Shown one piece after another: positions 16,566 through 24,979 of a DNA stretch of 41,284 nucleotides. Position 1 is the stretch's first letter. Each line of letters opens with the position of its first letter. The translations under genes and the position numbers were made by a program. This DNA comes from Neorhizobium sp. UBA7851 (lineage in GTDB: Bacteria; Pseudomonadota; Alphaproteobacteria; Rhizobiales; Rhizobiaceae): positions 312-41,595 of the forward strand of contig DLSX01000091.1 in NCBI GenBank assembly GCA_002500765.1, in the 5' to 3' direction. The notes beneath the pieces are model-generated. The model searched no databases and had not been told where the DNA came from. It saw only the letters and a program-made list of their open reading frames with translations.

Positions 16566-17321
16566 TCAGCGTACCCACTGCATGCCGTCGATCTGGATAT
16601 CCTGACCGGTCATGAAATTGGGTTCGGCGGTGGCAAGGAATGTCACCACGCTTGCGACATCCTGTGGGGTGCCGACGCGGCCGAGCGAGATGCCGGCAGC
16701 GAGGCTCGCCTCACGGGCGTCGATCATTGTGTTGGAGCGTTCGGTCTTGATGACGCCGGGGCAGACGGCGTTGACGACGATCTCCGGCGCAAGTTCCTTC
16801 GCCAGTGCCCTGGTCATGCCGATGATGCCGGCCTTGGCGGCGGTGTAGGAGAACTTGCTGACGGCGCTGGTGACGCCGCCGGTATGGGCGTTCATCGACG
16901 ACATGTTGATGATCCGTCCGCCGCCGTTGCGCCGCATCACCGGCACGGTCGGCTGGATATAGTTGAACGCACCCTTGAGATTGATCGCAATCGTTTCGTC
17001 GAATTCCTGTTCGGAAATTTCGTCTATCCCTTTCGACATCGAGCGGCCGGCATTGTTGAAGAGGATGTCGATGCGACCCCGTTCGCGATCGACTTCCGCG
17101 ACGATCTCGGCGGCGCGGGCGTGATCGCTGACATCTGCAATGAAGGTCAATGCCTTCCGGCCGAATTCGCCGATTTCTGCGGCCGTGCGGATAAGGTCGT
17201 CCTCGATGAGGTCGACGAGAACGATATCGAAACCGTGGTGGGCGAGATCGAGTGCGCATGCGCGGCCGATGCCGCGCCCGCCGCCGGTGACGATTGCGAC
17301 TTTCCTCTGTCCGTCAGACAC
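16566..17321 (-). CDS. Short-chain dehydrogenase/reductase (FabG-like SDR)
   Basis: 251 aa with a GTG start at 17321, supported by GAAGGAGG about 6 nt upstream; it overlaps the deacetylase stop by 8 bp. Classical SDR features are the TGGGRGIG dinucleotide motif (12-19), an acidic Asp37 after the second strand, which favours NAD(H), DV at 63-64, NNAG at 89-92, and catalytic Tyr159 and Lys163 (YTAAK). Loop SSMNAHTGGVTSAVSKFS before the tyrosine is a few residues longer than usual. The C-terminus GQDIQIDGMQWVR is a variant of the common TGQ...VDGG end. It is the last gene of the operon and probably oxidises or reduces a hydroxyl/keto intermediate; the substrate is unknown. Confidence 0.9.
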   Translation of the reverse strand: MSDGQRKVAIVTGGGRGIGRACALDLAHHGFDIVLVDLIEDDLIRTAAEIGEFGRKALTFIADVSDHARAAEIVAEVDRERGRIDILFNNAGRSMSKGIDEISEQEFDETIAINLKGAFNYIQPTVPVMRRNGGGRIINMSSMNAHTGGVTSAVSKFSYTAAKAGIIGMTRALAKELAPEIVVNAVCPGVIKTERSNTMIDAREASLAAGISLGRVGTPQDVASVVTFLATAEPNFMTGQDIQIDGMQWVR

Positions 17322-18198
17322 CGGAAGCCTCCTTCACGAAGCGGGCAATATCCGCATGGGTGGCGAACCAGACATCGTCATGGGCCTGGATATGCCGGAT
17401 CAGCTCTTCGAGAATGAAGATGCGTGAGCGATAACCCGAGACATGCGGATGCATGGTTAGCAGGAAAAGGCCGCCTTCCTGATAGGCTCGGTCGAACTCG
17501 CGCTTGAAGATGTCGAGAACATCGGTCGGCGGCGTATAGGGCCTGAGCGCGGTGAAACGGTTCATGTTGAAATAGACCGCGTCGTCGCGGATCCACTCAA
17601 CGGGCAGCTCCACCATGCCGGTTGCCTCGCCTTCCTCGACAAGTTCGTAAGGGTCGTCGTCGGCCATCAGCGAGGAATCGTAGATCAGGCCGAGTTCCCG
17701 CTCGATCTTGAGTGTTACCTCGGAAAAATCCCAGGATGGGGTGCGCATGCCGACGGGGCGGATGCCGGTTATCTTTTCCAGCGTGTCGGCGGCGCGGAAA
17801 TGCAGCTCGCGTTCGTTCTCCGGCGGAACCTTGGTGTTCACCTCATGGATCCAGCCATGCAGGCCGATCTCATGGCCTTCAGCGACGACGCGGCGCTGTT
17901 CGTCGGGATAAAGAAGTGCGGTGACGGCTGGTACGAAGAAGGTGGCGGGAACCGAGGTGGCGGCCAGCGTTTCGAGAATGCGCGGCACGCCCCGGCGGTT
18001 GCCGTATTGGCCTTGCGACATGCGGCCGATGGATTGACCGCCGTCACGGAGCTCATTGGTTTCATGGTCGCTGTCGAAGGAGAGTGCGACGGCGCAGCGT
18101 GCGCCGCCCTTCCAGGCCTTCGGCTTCAAGGACCGGCCAGCACGAACCTTCTCGACCTTGCCGCGCCATGTCGCTTCATCCCATTCCCACGGTTCCAT
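17314..18198 (-). CDS. CE4-fold deacetylase / cyclic-imide hydrolase-like protein
   Basis: 294 aa from ATG 18198, with GGAGG upstream. NodB-homology (CE4) fold: FDSDHETN (Asp42, Asp44, His45) and HGWIH (His114, His118) supply the metal-binding Asp-His-His set, and GMRTPSWDFSE near residue 152 is the arginine-bearing motif 3. There is no signal peptide, so it acts in the cytoplasm, which argues against peptidoglycan or polysaccharide as substrate. Family knowledge: cytoplasmic CE4 members of this size include HpPgdA-like proteins, PuuE allantoinase and the roughly 293-aa cyclic imidase of Pseudomonas putida. Its setting with a creatininase-family hydrolase and a peptide importer fits cyclic amide or imide ring opening. 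Substrate assignment is inference. Confidence 0.8.
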   Translation of the reverse strand: MEPWEWDEATWRGKVEKVRAGRSLKPKAWKGGARCAVALSFDSDHETNELRDGGQSIGRMSQGQYGNRRGVPRILETLAATSVPATFFVPAVTALLYPDEQRRVVAEGHEIGLHGWIHEVNTKVPPENERELHFRAADTLEKITGIRPVGMRTPSWDFSEVTLKIERELGLIYDSSLMADDDPYELVEEGEATGMVELPVEWIRDDAVYFNMNRFTALRPYTPPTDVLDIFKREFDRAYQEGGLFLLTMHPHVSGYRSRIFILEELIRHIQAHDDVWFATHADIARFVKEASGV

Positions 18199-18220
18199 CA
18201 GTCTTATCCTCCAAAGATGC

Positions 18221-19933
18221 TTATGCCGATGTCGGCAGAACGGGAACGGCTGCCAGCAGCCGCTTGGTGTAATCGTGTTGCGGATCGTCGTAGATCGCCG
18301 CCGCGCCGCCTTCTTCGACGATCCGGCCGCGATACATGATCGCCACCCTGTCGCAGAGATGCCGTACGACCGAAAGATCGTGGCTGATGAAGATCAGCGA
18401 CAGGTCGAGTTCAGACCGCAGGCGAATGAGCAGGTTGATGATCTGCGCCTGGATCGACACGTCGAGCGACGCGACCGGTTCGTCGCAGACGACGACATCC
18501 GGCTGCATGGCCAGAGCCCGTGCAATCGCGATGCGCTGCCGCTGCCCGCCGGAAAACTGGTGCGGAAAACGGTTGGCGAAGGAGGGATCGAGCCCGACCG
18601 CCGCGAGCCATTGTGCGACATAAGTGGAAGCCTCAGCACGTGAGATGAGCCTGTGCGCCAGTGGGCCTTCCGCGACAATGTCTCCAATACGCATACGGCC
18701 GTTGAGCGATGCGAACGGGTCCTGAAAGATCGTCTGGACCCGGGTGGTGATTTTGCGTGGATTGCGGCCCCCGCTCATGACCGGCTTTTCGGCAAGGCGG
18801 ATGCTGCCGGATGTCGGCACCGTGATGCCGGCCGCCATGCGCCCGAGCGTCGATTTGCCGGAGCCGGATTCGCCGACGAGGCCAAGTACTTCGCCGCGAC
18901 GGAGGGTGATCGATACGCCATCCACCGCCTGCACGACAGGCTGCGGCTGTGCGATGCCGGACCGGATCGCCAGATTTTTGAACAGGCCGGCTGGCTTTTC
19001 GAAGCGTTTGACGGCCGCATCGATGACAAGATAAGGGGCGCCGAGCGGAGGTAAGTCGCTGTTGACGCTTTTGCGGGGCGGCGGGGCGGCATCCGCAATC
19101 CCGCTGCCGCGCAGCAGAAGTTCACCCGGTTTTGCTCGCGATGGCAGGGCATCGAGCAGCGCCTTGGTATAGTCGTGCTGAGGTTTGGTCAGCACGCCGA
19201 GTGCCGGACCGATTTCGACAATCTTGCCGAAGCGCATGACGGCAACGCGGTCCGCAATCGAGGCAACGGTTGCAAGATCGTGGCTGATCCAGATCAGTGC
19301 GGTGCCGAGTTCGGCCACCAGTTCCTTCATTTCGGCCAGAATTTCTGCCTGGATCGATACGTCGAGAGCCGTTGTCGGTTCGTCGCAGATGATCAGTTTG
19401 GGGCGATGCAGCAGGGCGATCGCGATCGCCACGCGCTGGCGCATGCCACCGGAAAACTGGTGCGGGAAAAAATCGACCTTGCGTTCCGGCTCGGTGATCC
19501 GCACCTGAGCCAGAGCCTTGATTGCTCTTTCGCGCGCTTCCGCTGTGCTGATCTTCTCATGCGCTTCAAGCGCGAGCCTGATCTGGGTGCCGATGCTGAG
19601 CACAGGGTTGAGCGTCATCATCGGGTCCTGAAAGACCATGGAAATGGTCTTGCCACGGATCGCTCTGAGCTCATGCGGCGCGAGGCCGATCAGTTCGCGG
19701 CCTTCGAGCTTGATCGAACCTTCGACGATCCGGCCGGGTTCGTCGATCAGGCTGATGATAGAAAAACCGGTGATCGATTTTCCCGAACCAGATTCGCCGA
19801 CAAGACCCAGAACTTCGCCGGGCGTCAGCGAAAATGAGACGCCATCGACGGCCTTGACCTCACCTTTACCGCTGGGGAACCAGGTTCGCAGATTGGAGAC
19901 TTCGAGAAGGGGTGCTGTGATTTCTGCGGTCAT
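18221..19933 (-). CDS. Dipeptide/oligopeptide ABC transporter ATPase, fused DppD-DppF type
   Basis: 570 aa with two complete nucleotide-binding domains in one chain. Domain 1 has Walker A GESGSGKS (46-53), signature FSGGMRQRVAIAIAL near 163 and Walker B LIICDEPTTALD. Domain 2 has Walker A GESGSGKST near 357, signature FSGGQRQRIAIARALA near 458 and Walker B VVVCDEPVASLD. Each is followed by the oligopeptide-family C-terminal extension (SRAKPGELLLRGSG, and DDPQHDYTKRLLAAVP near the end). Most systems split these into two genes; fused forms are common in Rhizobiales. Its ATG overlaps the preceding permease stop by 4 bp. It powers uptake by the DppB/DppC-like permeases. Confidence 0.93.
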   Translation of the reverse strand: MTAEITAPLLEVSNLRTWFPSGKGEVKAVDGVSFSLTPGEVLGLVGESGSGKSITGFSIISLIDEPGRIVEGSIKLEGRELIGLAPHELRAIRGKTISMVFQDPMMTLNPVLSIGTQIRLALEAHEKISTAEARERAIKALAQVRITEPERKVDFFPHQFSGGMRQRVAIAIALLHRPKLIICDEPTTALDVSIQAEILAEMKELVAELGTALIWISHDLATVASIADRVAVMRFGKIVEIGPALGVLTKPQHDYTKALLDALPSRAKPGELLLRGSGIADAAPPPRKSVNSDLPPLGAPYLVIDAAVKRFEKPAGLFKNLAIRSGIAQPQPVVQAVDGVSITLRRGEVLGLVGESGSGKSTLGRMAAGITVPTSGSIRLAEKPVMSGGRNPRKITTRVQTIFQDPFASLNGRMRIGDIVAEGPLAHRLISRAEASTYVAQWLAAVGLDPSFANRFPHQFSGGQRQRIAIARALAMQPDVVVCDEPVASLDVSIQAQIINLLIRLRSELDLSLIFISHDLSVVRHLCDRVAIMYRGRIVEEGGAAAIYDDPQHDYTKRLLAAVPVLPTSA

Positions 19934-20805
19934 CGACGAAGCCTCGGGTTGAGCTGGTCGCGGATCTGGTCGCCGACGAGATTGAGCGAAACGATGAACA
20001 GGATCAGTGCCACGCCTGGATAAATCGAAATCCAGTAACGGCCGGAGAGTAGATACTGGAAGCCGTTGGCAATCAGCATGCCGAGTGATGGTTCGGTGGG
20101 CGGCAGCCCGACGCCGAGAAAGGACAGCGTTGCTTCGAGCGAGATGGCGCTCGCCACCTGTACCGTCGCGACCACGATCAGCGGCGGCAGCGAGTTGGGC
20201 AGGATGTGGCGTAGTACCACCCGCAAAGGAGACAAGGGGATGGAGAGCGCAGCCTCGACATAATCCTTCTGCCGTTCCGCTGAGGCGGCTCCATGGGCGG
20301 TGCGGGCGAAATAGGCATATTGGGCAAAGATCAGCGCCAGGATGAGCTGATAGCGTCCCTGCCCGAGCATGGCTGCGATGACGAAGGCGAGGAGGATCGC
20401 CGGGAACGAAAGCTGCAGGTCGACAATGCGCATGACGAGGCTTTCAAAACGTCCGCCGATATAGGCGGCGGCACAGCCGACCACGGCGCCGATGACGAGA
20501 GCGATGCCGCCGGCGATCACGCCCATCTGCAGGGAGATGCGTAGGCCGTAGATGATGGCCGACAGGAGATCGCGCCCTTGCGAATCCGTGCCCAGCCAAT
20601 GGGTATATCCACCCGTGCCGACATAACCCGGTGGTCTTCTTGCATCACGCAGGACCAGATGCGCGAGGTCGTAAGGGTCCTGTGGTGTTACCAGTGGAGC
20701 GACGAGCGCGATAAGGACGATCAGACTGACAACGACGGCAGCCCCGGCGGCGACCTTGTTTCGGCGGAATTCTTCAAGAAAGCGGAAAAATGGTGTGTCG
20801 TGCAT
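19930..20805 (-). CDS. Dipeptide-type ABC transporter permease (DppC-like)
   Basis: 291 aa. An N-terminal helix (about residues 15-35) with the OppC_N-type FRRNKVAAGAAVVVSLIVLIALVAP is followed by the periplasmic loop GYTHWLGTDSQGRDLLSAIIYG (about 66-88), the hallmark of the DppC/OppC group. The binding-protein-dependent transport domain carries the coupling EAA loop near 180-200 (YVEAALSIPLSPLRVVLRHILPN). Its start and the DppB stop share one base (TGATG), and its stop overlaps the ATPase start (ATGA), showing translational coupling. Confidence 0.92.
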   Translation of the reverse strand: MHDTPFFRFLEEFRRNKVAAGAAVVVSLIVLIALVAPLVTPQDPYDLAHLVLRDARRPPGYVGTGGYTHWLGTDSQGRDLLSAIIYGLRISLQMGVIAGGIALVIGAVVGCAAAYIGGRFESLVMRIVDLQLSFPAILLAFVIAAMLGQGRYQLILALIFAQYAYFARTAHGAASAERQKDYVEAALSIPLSPLRVVLRHILPNSLPPLIVVATVQVASAISLEATLSFLGVGLPPTEPSLGMLIANGFQYLLSGRYWISIYPGVALILFIVSLNLVGDQIRDQLNPRLRR

Positions 20806-21776
20806 CAGGCTCTTCCCTTCCGCAGGCGCGGGTCGAGCAGCGCATAGGTAAGGTCGACCACGAGGTTGATGACGATGAACAGCATGGCGACGAGCATAAG
20901 ATAAGCGACCATGACAGGACGATCGAGCGAAGTGATGCTGTCGATGATGAGTTTGCCGAGGCCAGGCCAGGAGAAGATCGTCTCGGTGACGACCGCGAAG
21001 GCAAGCGTCGATCCAAGCTCCAGGCCGAAGACGGTGACGAGCGGGATCGAGATAAGCCGCAGCACATGTCTGCTCAGGATGGTGAATTCCGAAATGCCGG
21101 CGGCGCGGGCAAACTTGACCGTATCGCTGAGCATCAGTTCGCGGGTGCCTGCGCGCGCCAGGCGGATCATCAGCGAGAACTTGAAAAGCGCGAGGTTGAG
21201 CGCCGGCAGGATGATGTGAGACAGTCCGTTGACGGTCAGGAAGCTGAAATCGACACCGAACAGGCTCACCGTATCACCGCGTCCGCCAGCCGGCATGCAA
21301 CCACATTGCACGGCAAACAGCATGATCAGCATCAGGCCGAACCAGAAGGTCGGGACGGAAAAGCCGAGAATTGACAGTGCCATGATGGCGCGCGACACCG
21401 GGCTGTGCGGTCGATAACCGGCATACATGCCGATTGGGATGCCGACGAGGCTGGCGAAGAAGACAGCCGCCAGCGTCAGTTCCAGCGTTGCCGGCAGACG
21501 TGACAGGATCAGTTCGCTGACCGGCATGTTATAAACGAAAGAGCGGCCGAAATCGCCTTCGAACACCCGGCCGAGGAAACCGAGATATTGCTGCCAGAGC
21601 GGCAGGTCCAAGCCATATTGCGCAATAACGGCGGCGCGGATGTCCTGTGTCGCATCCGGTGAAATCAGTACGTCGATCGGATTGCCGACGGCATAGACGC
21701 CGCAGAAAACCAGCGCCGACATGGCAAGCACGACGATTGCCGCCTGCCATAGTCTTTGCAAGATGAAGCCTAGCAT
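20805..21776 (-). CDS. Dipeptide-type ABC transporter permease (DppB-like)
   Basis: 323 aa from ATG 21776, with AAGGGGAA about 6 nt upstream; an earlier in-frame start at 21809 adds residues not typical of the family, which starts with MLGFILQRL. It has an N-terminal membrane helix, the long periplasmic region with QYGLDLPLWQQYLGFLGRVFEGDFGRSF (about residues 57-84), then the permease domain with the EAA loop FARAAGISEFTILSRHVLRLI and SWPGLGKLIIDSI near 285. It forms the pore with the DppC-like partner. A 69-bp gap with the small inverted repeat GCAGCC/GGCTGC separates it from the creatininase gene. Confidence 0.92.
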   Translation of the reverse strand: MLGFILQRLWQAAIVVLAMSALVFCGVYAVGNPIDVLISPDATQDIRAAVIAQYGLDLPLWQQYLGFLGRVFEGDFGRSFVYNMPVSELILSRLPATLELTLAAVFFASLVGIPIGMYAGYRPHSPVSRAIMALSILGFSVPTFWFGLMLIMLFAVQCGCMPAGGRGDTVSLFGVDFSFLTVNGLSHIILPALNLALFKFSLMIRLARAGTRELMLSDTVKFARAAGISEFTILSRHVLRLISIPLVTVFGLELGSTLAFAVVTETIFSWPGLGKLIIDSITSLDRPVMVAYLMLVAMLFIVINLVVDLTYALLDPRLRKGRA

Positions 21777-21845
21777 CTGTTCCCCTTCTCCCGTCTTCTG
21801 CGGGTTCAAAGTCCGGCGCGCATTGGCAGCCGCTGGTGGCTGCGT

Positions 21846-22556
21846 TTAGTGCCAGTCGTGTTCCAGGAGTTCGCGTGTCTCGGCGACCGCGACGTCCCAG
21901 ATCGCCAGCATGTCCTCATCGGGACGCTGGTAGAGGCCGTGATAGTTGCCGTCGCCGAGCAGGATGCGTTTGCGCTGCGTATCGACCCGTGCCAGCGCCG
22001 CGAAGTCGATCCTTGGTTTCTGCGTCGTTGGCTGGCGCGGGTCATCGGTGCGCGTCCACGGAAAATTCTCCATCCAGGAAGCGTGCGAGGCGGCAGGATC
22101 AATCTCCAGAACCTTCGCCATGGTTTTCGGCGCCCGCCACCAGTCGTGAAATTTCACCGATGCGTCGGGATGATCGTTCAGCCATTCGGAGATCACCGTC
22201 ATAGCCGGCGTGTTTCCGCCATGTCCGTTGACCACCAGGATACGGCGGAAGCCAGAGCGGTAGACGCTGTAGAGAAGGTCGCGGATGACGCTGACATAGG
22301 TTGAGAGCGACAGGGTGAGGGTGCCGGGAAAACTCGCGAATGACGAGGCGAGGCCATAAGGCAATACCGGGAAGACCGGAACGCCGAGCGGCTCCGCCGC
22401 ATCGACTGAGACTTTTTCGGCAAGGATCATGTCGGTCGCGAGGCTCAGATAAGCGTGCTGCTCGACGCTGCCGATCGGTAAGATGCAACGATCGTCACTG
22501 GTGGTTCGTGTCTCCACCTGCATCCAGTTCATGTCCGCGATCTTCACGTAATTCAT
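21846..22556 (-). CDS. Creatininase-family amidohydrolase
   Basis: 236 aa from ATG 22556, chosen because GGAGA lies 6 nt before it; upstream in-frame starts lack a ribosome site. Creatininase-fold motifs are ILPIGSVEQHAYLSLATD (about residues 26-43) and VVNGHGGNTP near 115. In most family members the first reads EQHGPHLPxxTD. Here the GPH tripeptide is replaced and one residue is missing, so the metal site must differ slightly. Family members open cyclic amides (creatinine) or remove formyl/peptidyl groups. It is the first gene of the leftward peptide-transport operon, with two strong operator copies upstream. Substrate is unknown; a ring-opening or amide-cleaving step on the imported compound is the likely role. 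Confidence 0.85.
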   Translation of the reverse strand: MNYVKIADMNWMQVETRTTSDDRCILPIGSVEQHAYLSLATDMILAEKVSVDAAEPLGVPVFPVLPYGLASSFASFPGTLTLSLSTYVSVIRDLLYSVYRSGFRRILVVNGHGGNTPAMTVISEWLNDHPDASVKFHDWWRAPKTMAKVLEIDPAASHASWMENFPWTRTDDPRQPTTQKPRIDFAALARVDTQRKRILLGDGNYHGLYQRPDEDMLAIWDVAVAETRELLEHDWH

Positions 22557-22657
22557 CTCCATTCTCCGTTCGGGGCTGCATGCGCAAAGAAATTGCAAGG
22601 CAGGGCCAAAACGCACAAAATTTATGCTTTGCAATGCCTTGTTTGAAGCAAATGCAA

Positions 22658-22673
22658 AGTTCCATACGGGACT
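22658..22673. promoter_or_regulatory. Operator copy 1 of a duplicated palindrome
   Basis: AGTTCCATACGGGACT is a palindrome with one mismatched pair (AGTTCC against GGGACT). With flanks it is a 19-bp exact repeat (22657-22675) of a second copy 52 bp to the right. It lies on the creatininase side of the divergent promoter gap 22557-22754. The MarR-type regulator encoded immediately to the right is the natural candidate ligand. Confidence 0.7.
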
Positions 22674-22709
22674 AAAAAAAGAAATTGACAGCCAATTAAT
22701 GCAGCGTCA

Positions 22710-22725
22710 AGTTCCATACGGGACT
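22710..22725. promoter_or_regulatory. Operator copy 2 of a duplicated palindrome
   Basis: Second identical AGTTCCATACGGGACT (19-bp repeat 22709-22727), centred 52 bp from copy 1 (close to five helical turns, so on the same face). A TTGACA box at 22685-22690 lies between the copies, and its expected -10 position falls on this copy, so binding here would block rightward transcription of the marR gene. Confidence 0.7.
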
Positions 22726-22754
22726 AATTTGGAAATTGGCGGGAAATAAAAAGC

Positions 22755-23318
22755 GTGCGTGAAACTGATGAGCAGGCGCTGGATAATCTACTCCGGGAAG
22801 GTGGCCTGGCTGCTGCCGGACATCGTCATGTCGAAGATCTTGTCGCCGTCAAACTCTGGCAAAATCCATGCTGGCTTTCGTTCCGCATCAACTTCCTGGC
22901 ACTGCAGTTCAACGAGCCGATCTATCGCCGGATCGAAAAGGAACACGGGCTGCCGCGTCCCGAATTCGTGGTCCTGTATTCGCTCGGTCTTTCCGATGGT
23001 TTGACCGCGAGCGCCATCTGCAGCTCTTCGGGTTTTCCGAAAAATACGATCAGCCGCGCCATCCAGAAGCTGATCGACAAGAAGATCATCCGCCGCGAAG
23101 TCGACCAGGCGGATTTGAGAAGCTTCGTCCTCTACATCACGGACGGAGGCAGACGCATCGTCGATCAGGCCATGCAGCCGATGGTGGAGCGGGAGAAGGC
23201 CATGGCCTCCGCGTTGACGCCGGCCGAGCAGCTGATGCTGTCGGAGCTGCTCGCAAAGATCGTCGTGGACTCACCGAATTGGCCATCAATGACAAATATA
23301 GAGGAGAACGAAGAATGA
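22755..23318 (+). CDS. MarR-family transcriptional regulator
   Basis: 187 aa with a GTG start. The MarR winged-helix core spans about residues 55-150: the LTASAICSSSGFPKNTISRAIQKLIDKKIIRRE segment (about 83-115) is the recognition helix-turn-helix, and VDQADLRSFVLYITDGGRRIV the wing. The N-terminal 35 residues are longer than in typical MarR proteins. Its stop overlaps the binding-protein start by 4 bp (ATGA), so it is translationally coupled to a highly needed periplasmic protein, an unusual arrangement that ties regulator level to transport. It lies divergent from the creatininase/permease operon and probably controls both directions through the duplicated palindromes. Confidence 0.9.
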   Translation: MRETDEQALDNLLREGGLAAAGHRHVEDLVAVKLWQNPCWLSFRINFLALQFNEPIYRRIEKEHGLPRPEFVVLYSLGLSDGLTASAICSSSGFPKNTISRAIQKLIDKKIIRREVDQADLRSFVLYITDGGRRIVDQAMQPMVEREKAMASALTPAEQLMLSELLAKIVVDSPNWPSMTNIEENEE

Positions 23319-24907
23319 TTATTTCCAAGACATTTCGTACCCTTGCGCTGGCAACGGTTCTGCTCGGCAGCGTGTCGGGCGCGGCTCTGGCCGCAGATCT
23401 CACCATCGGCGTGCGTGCCGGCCCATTGTCCATCGATCCGGATTTCACCGCTGCCGGAACGCATGCCGAAGCGATGAAACACATCTACGATTCGCTCATC
23501 AAGTCGGGCAACAATCTCGAACTTGAGCCGGGTCTCGCCACCTCCTGGACGGCGATCGATGACACGACCTGGGAATTCAAGCTGCGCCAGGGCGTGAAAT
23601 TCCACGACGGTTCCGACTTTACAGCCGAGGACGTGAAGTTCTCGATTGAGCGCATCCCGAAGGTTGCCGGTCCCAACCCGACCACCATCTATGTCCGCCG
23701 CGTGGCCAGCACCGAGATCGTCGACCCCTACACGATCCGGGTAAAGACCGACGGTCCGGCGCCAAACCTGCCGAACGACTTCATCCGCCTATTCGTCGTC
23801 TCCCATGTCGCTGCCAAGGATTATTCAGACAGCGCCGAGAAGGCGGCCGAAGGCTTCAATTCCGGCAAGGCGGCGATCGGCACGGGTCCTTACAAGTTCG
23901 TCTCGTGGACGCCGAAGGAACAGTTGGTTCTGGAGGGCTTCGACGGCTATTGGGGCGGCAAGGAGCCGTGGGACAAGGTCATCCGCAAGGAAATCCCCAA
24001 TGACGCCGCCCGTGTCGCACAGCTGAAGGCAGGTCAGGTCGATCTGATCGCCCGTATTCCGGCATCTGACGTACCGACGCTCGAAACCGACAGCAAGCTG
24101 AACATCGTCCGTCAGGACAGCGTCTACCTGTTCAACATCGCCTTCGATTTCCGCGAGAAGCCGCCGCAGGTAACCGCCAAGGACGGCTCGCCGCTGCCGA
24201 AGAACCCATTCCTCGATCCTAAGGTCCGCGAAGCCTTCGATCTCGCCATCGACCGAGAAACGATCACCGAAATCGCGATGGAGGGCATGGGCACGGTGCA
24301 GTCGCAGCTGGTGACGCCTAACATCTTTGGTTACAATCCGGATGTGAAAGCGCCGGCGCCGGATGTCGAAAAGGCGAAGGCACTTCTGGCAGAAGCCGGT
24401 TATCCGGATGGCTTCAAGGTCGTGTTCACCTTCACCAACGACCGTCTGCCGGGCGACAAGGACACCGGCACGACGATCGCCCAGATGCTGACGGCGATCG
24501 GCATCGACGTGGAAGCGAATGCGCAGCCCGGAGCTGTCTATTTCCCCGCCAATACGCGCGGCGATTATTCGCTGACCATGTCCGGCTGGGGCACGCTGAC
24601 CGGTGAGGCGAACTACACGCTGTCATCACTCGTCCACACCAACGATCCGGCAAAGAAGCTCGGAGCGTTCAACATCCGTGGATATTCCAACCCGGCGATG
24701 GACAAGCTGATCGAGGATGCCGGTGTCGAAATGGATGCCAATAAACGTGAGCAGCTTTTGAAGGACGCGAACGCGTTGGTCGCCAGTGATCGTCCGAACC
24801 TGTCGGTTGCCTCGATCGTCTCGGCCTGGGGCATGAAGAAGGCGATCACGATCACGCCGCGTTCGGATGAAGATACGCTTGCGATGAACATTCGCCCGGC
24901 GCAGTAA
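23315..24907 (+). CDS. Periplasmic substrate-binding protein, family 5 (dipeptide/oligopeptide type)
   Basis: 530 aa from ATG 23315, with GAGGAG 8 nt upstream. The signal peptide (1-27) ends in GAALA-AD. SBP_bac_5 features are DSLIKSGNNLELEPGLATSW (about 59-78), the FKLRQGVKFHDGSDFTAEDVKFSIER block (about 88-113), GTGPYKFVSW near 190 and DPKVREAFDLAIDRE near 305. It is the binding protein for the DppB-DppC-DppDF-like transporter encoded on the opposite strand; splitting the binding protein from its membrane genes across a divergent promoter is uncommon but the set is otherwise complete. A strong terminator follows directly. Confidence 0.93.
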   Translation: MIISKTFRTLALATVLLGSVSGAALAADLTIGVRAGPLSIDPDFTAAGTHAEAMKHIYDSLIKSGNNLELEPGLATSWTAIDDTTWEFKLRQGVKFHDGSDFTAEDVKFSIERIPKVAGPNPTTIYVRRVASTEIVDPYTIRVKTDGPAPNLPNDFIRLFVVSHVAAKDYSDSAEKAAEGFNSGKAAIGTGPYKFVSWTPKEQLVLEGFDGYWGGKEPWDKVIRKEIPNDAARVAQLKAGQVDLIARIPASDVPTLETDSKLNIVRQDSVYLFNIAFDFREKPPQVTAKDGSPLPKNPFLDPKVREAFDLAIDRETITEIAMEGMGTVQSQLVTPNIFGYNPDVKAPAPDVEKAKALLAEAGYPDGFKVVFTFTNDRLPGDKDTGTTIAQMLTAIGIDVEANAQPGAVYFPANTRGDYSLTMSGWGTLTGEANYTLSSLVHTNDPAKKLGAFNIRGYSNPAMDKLIEDAGVEMDANKREQLLKDANALVASDRPNLSVASIVSAWGMKKAITITPRSDEDTLAMNIRPAQ

Positions 24908-24926
24908 AAACTTGAATGCAACAATT

Positions 24927-24956
24927 AAAGGCCGGGCAGAAATGCCCGGCCTTTTT
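24927..24956 (+). terminator. Rho-independent terminator after the binding-protein gene
   Basis: Perfect 9-bp stem GGCCGGGCA / TGCCCGGCC (24930-24938 and 24943-24951) with a GAAA tetraloop, preceded by AAA and followed by TTTTT. A textbook intrinsic terminator, 20 bp after the stop codon and only 23 bp before the next ATG. Confidence 0.93.
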
Positions 24957-24979
24957 GCAGCGAAAAGGGAGGATAGACG

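Noticed and set aside
20790..21374. 194-aa plus-strand frame rich in Asp, Glu, Arg and His
   Set aside because: Antisense to the DppB-like permease; composition is that of a reversed membrane-protein gene.
22584..22641. Repeated TTGCAA and CAAGGCA/TGCCTTG pairs upstream of the creatininase gene as a further operator
   Set aside because: The pairs cross each other instead of nesting and the arms are short; less convincing than the exact 19-bp repeats next to them.
22868..23314. 149-residue N-terminal extension of the family-5 binding protein
   Set aside because: It is the marR gene read in another frame; the signal peptide begins at 23315.
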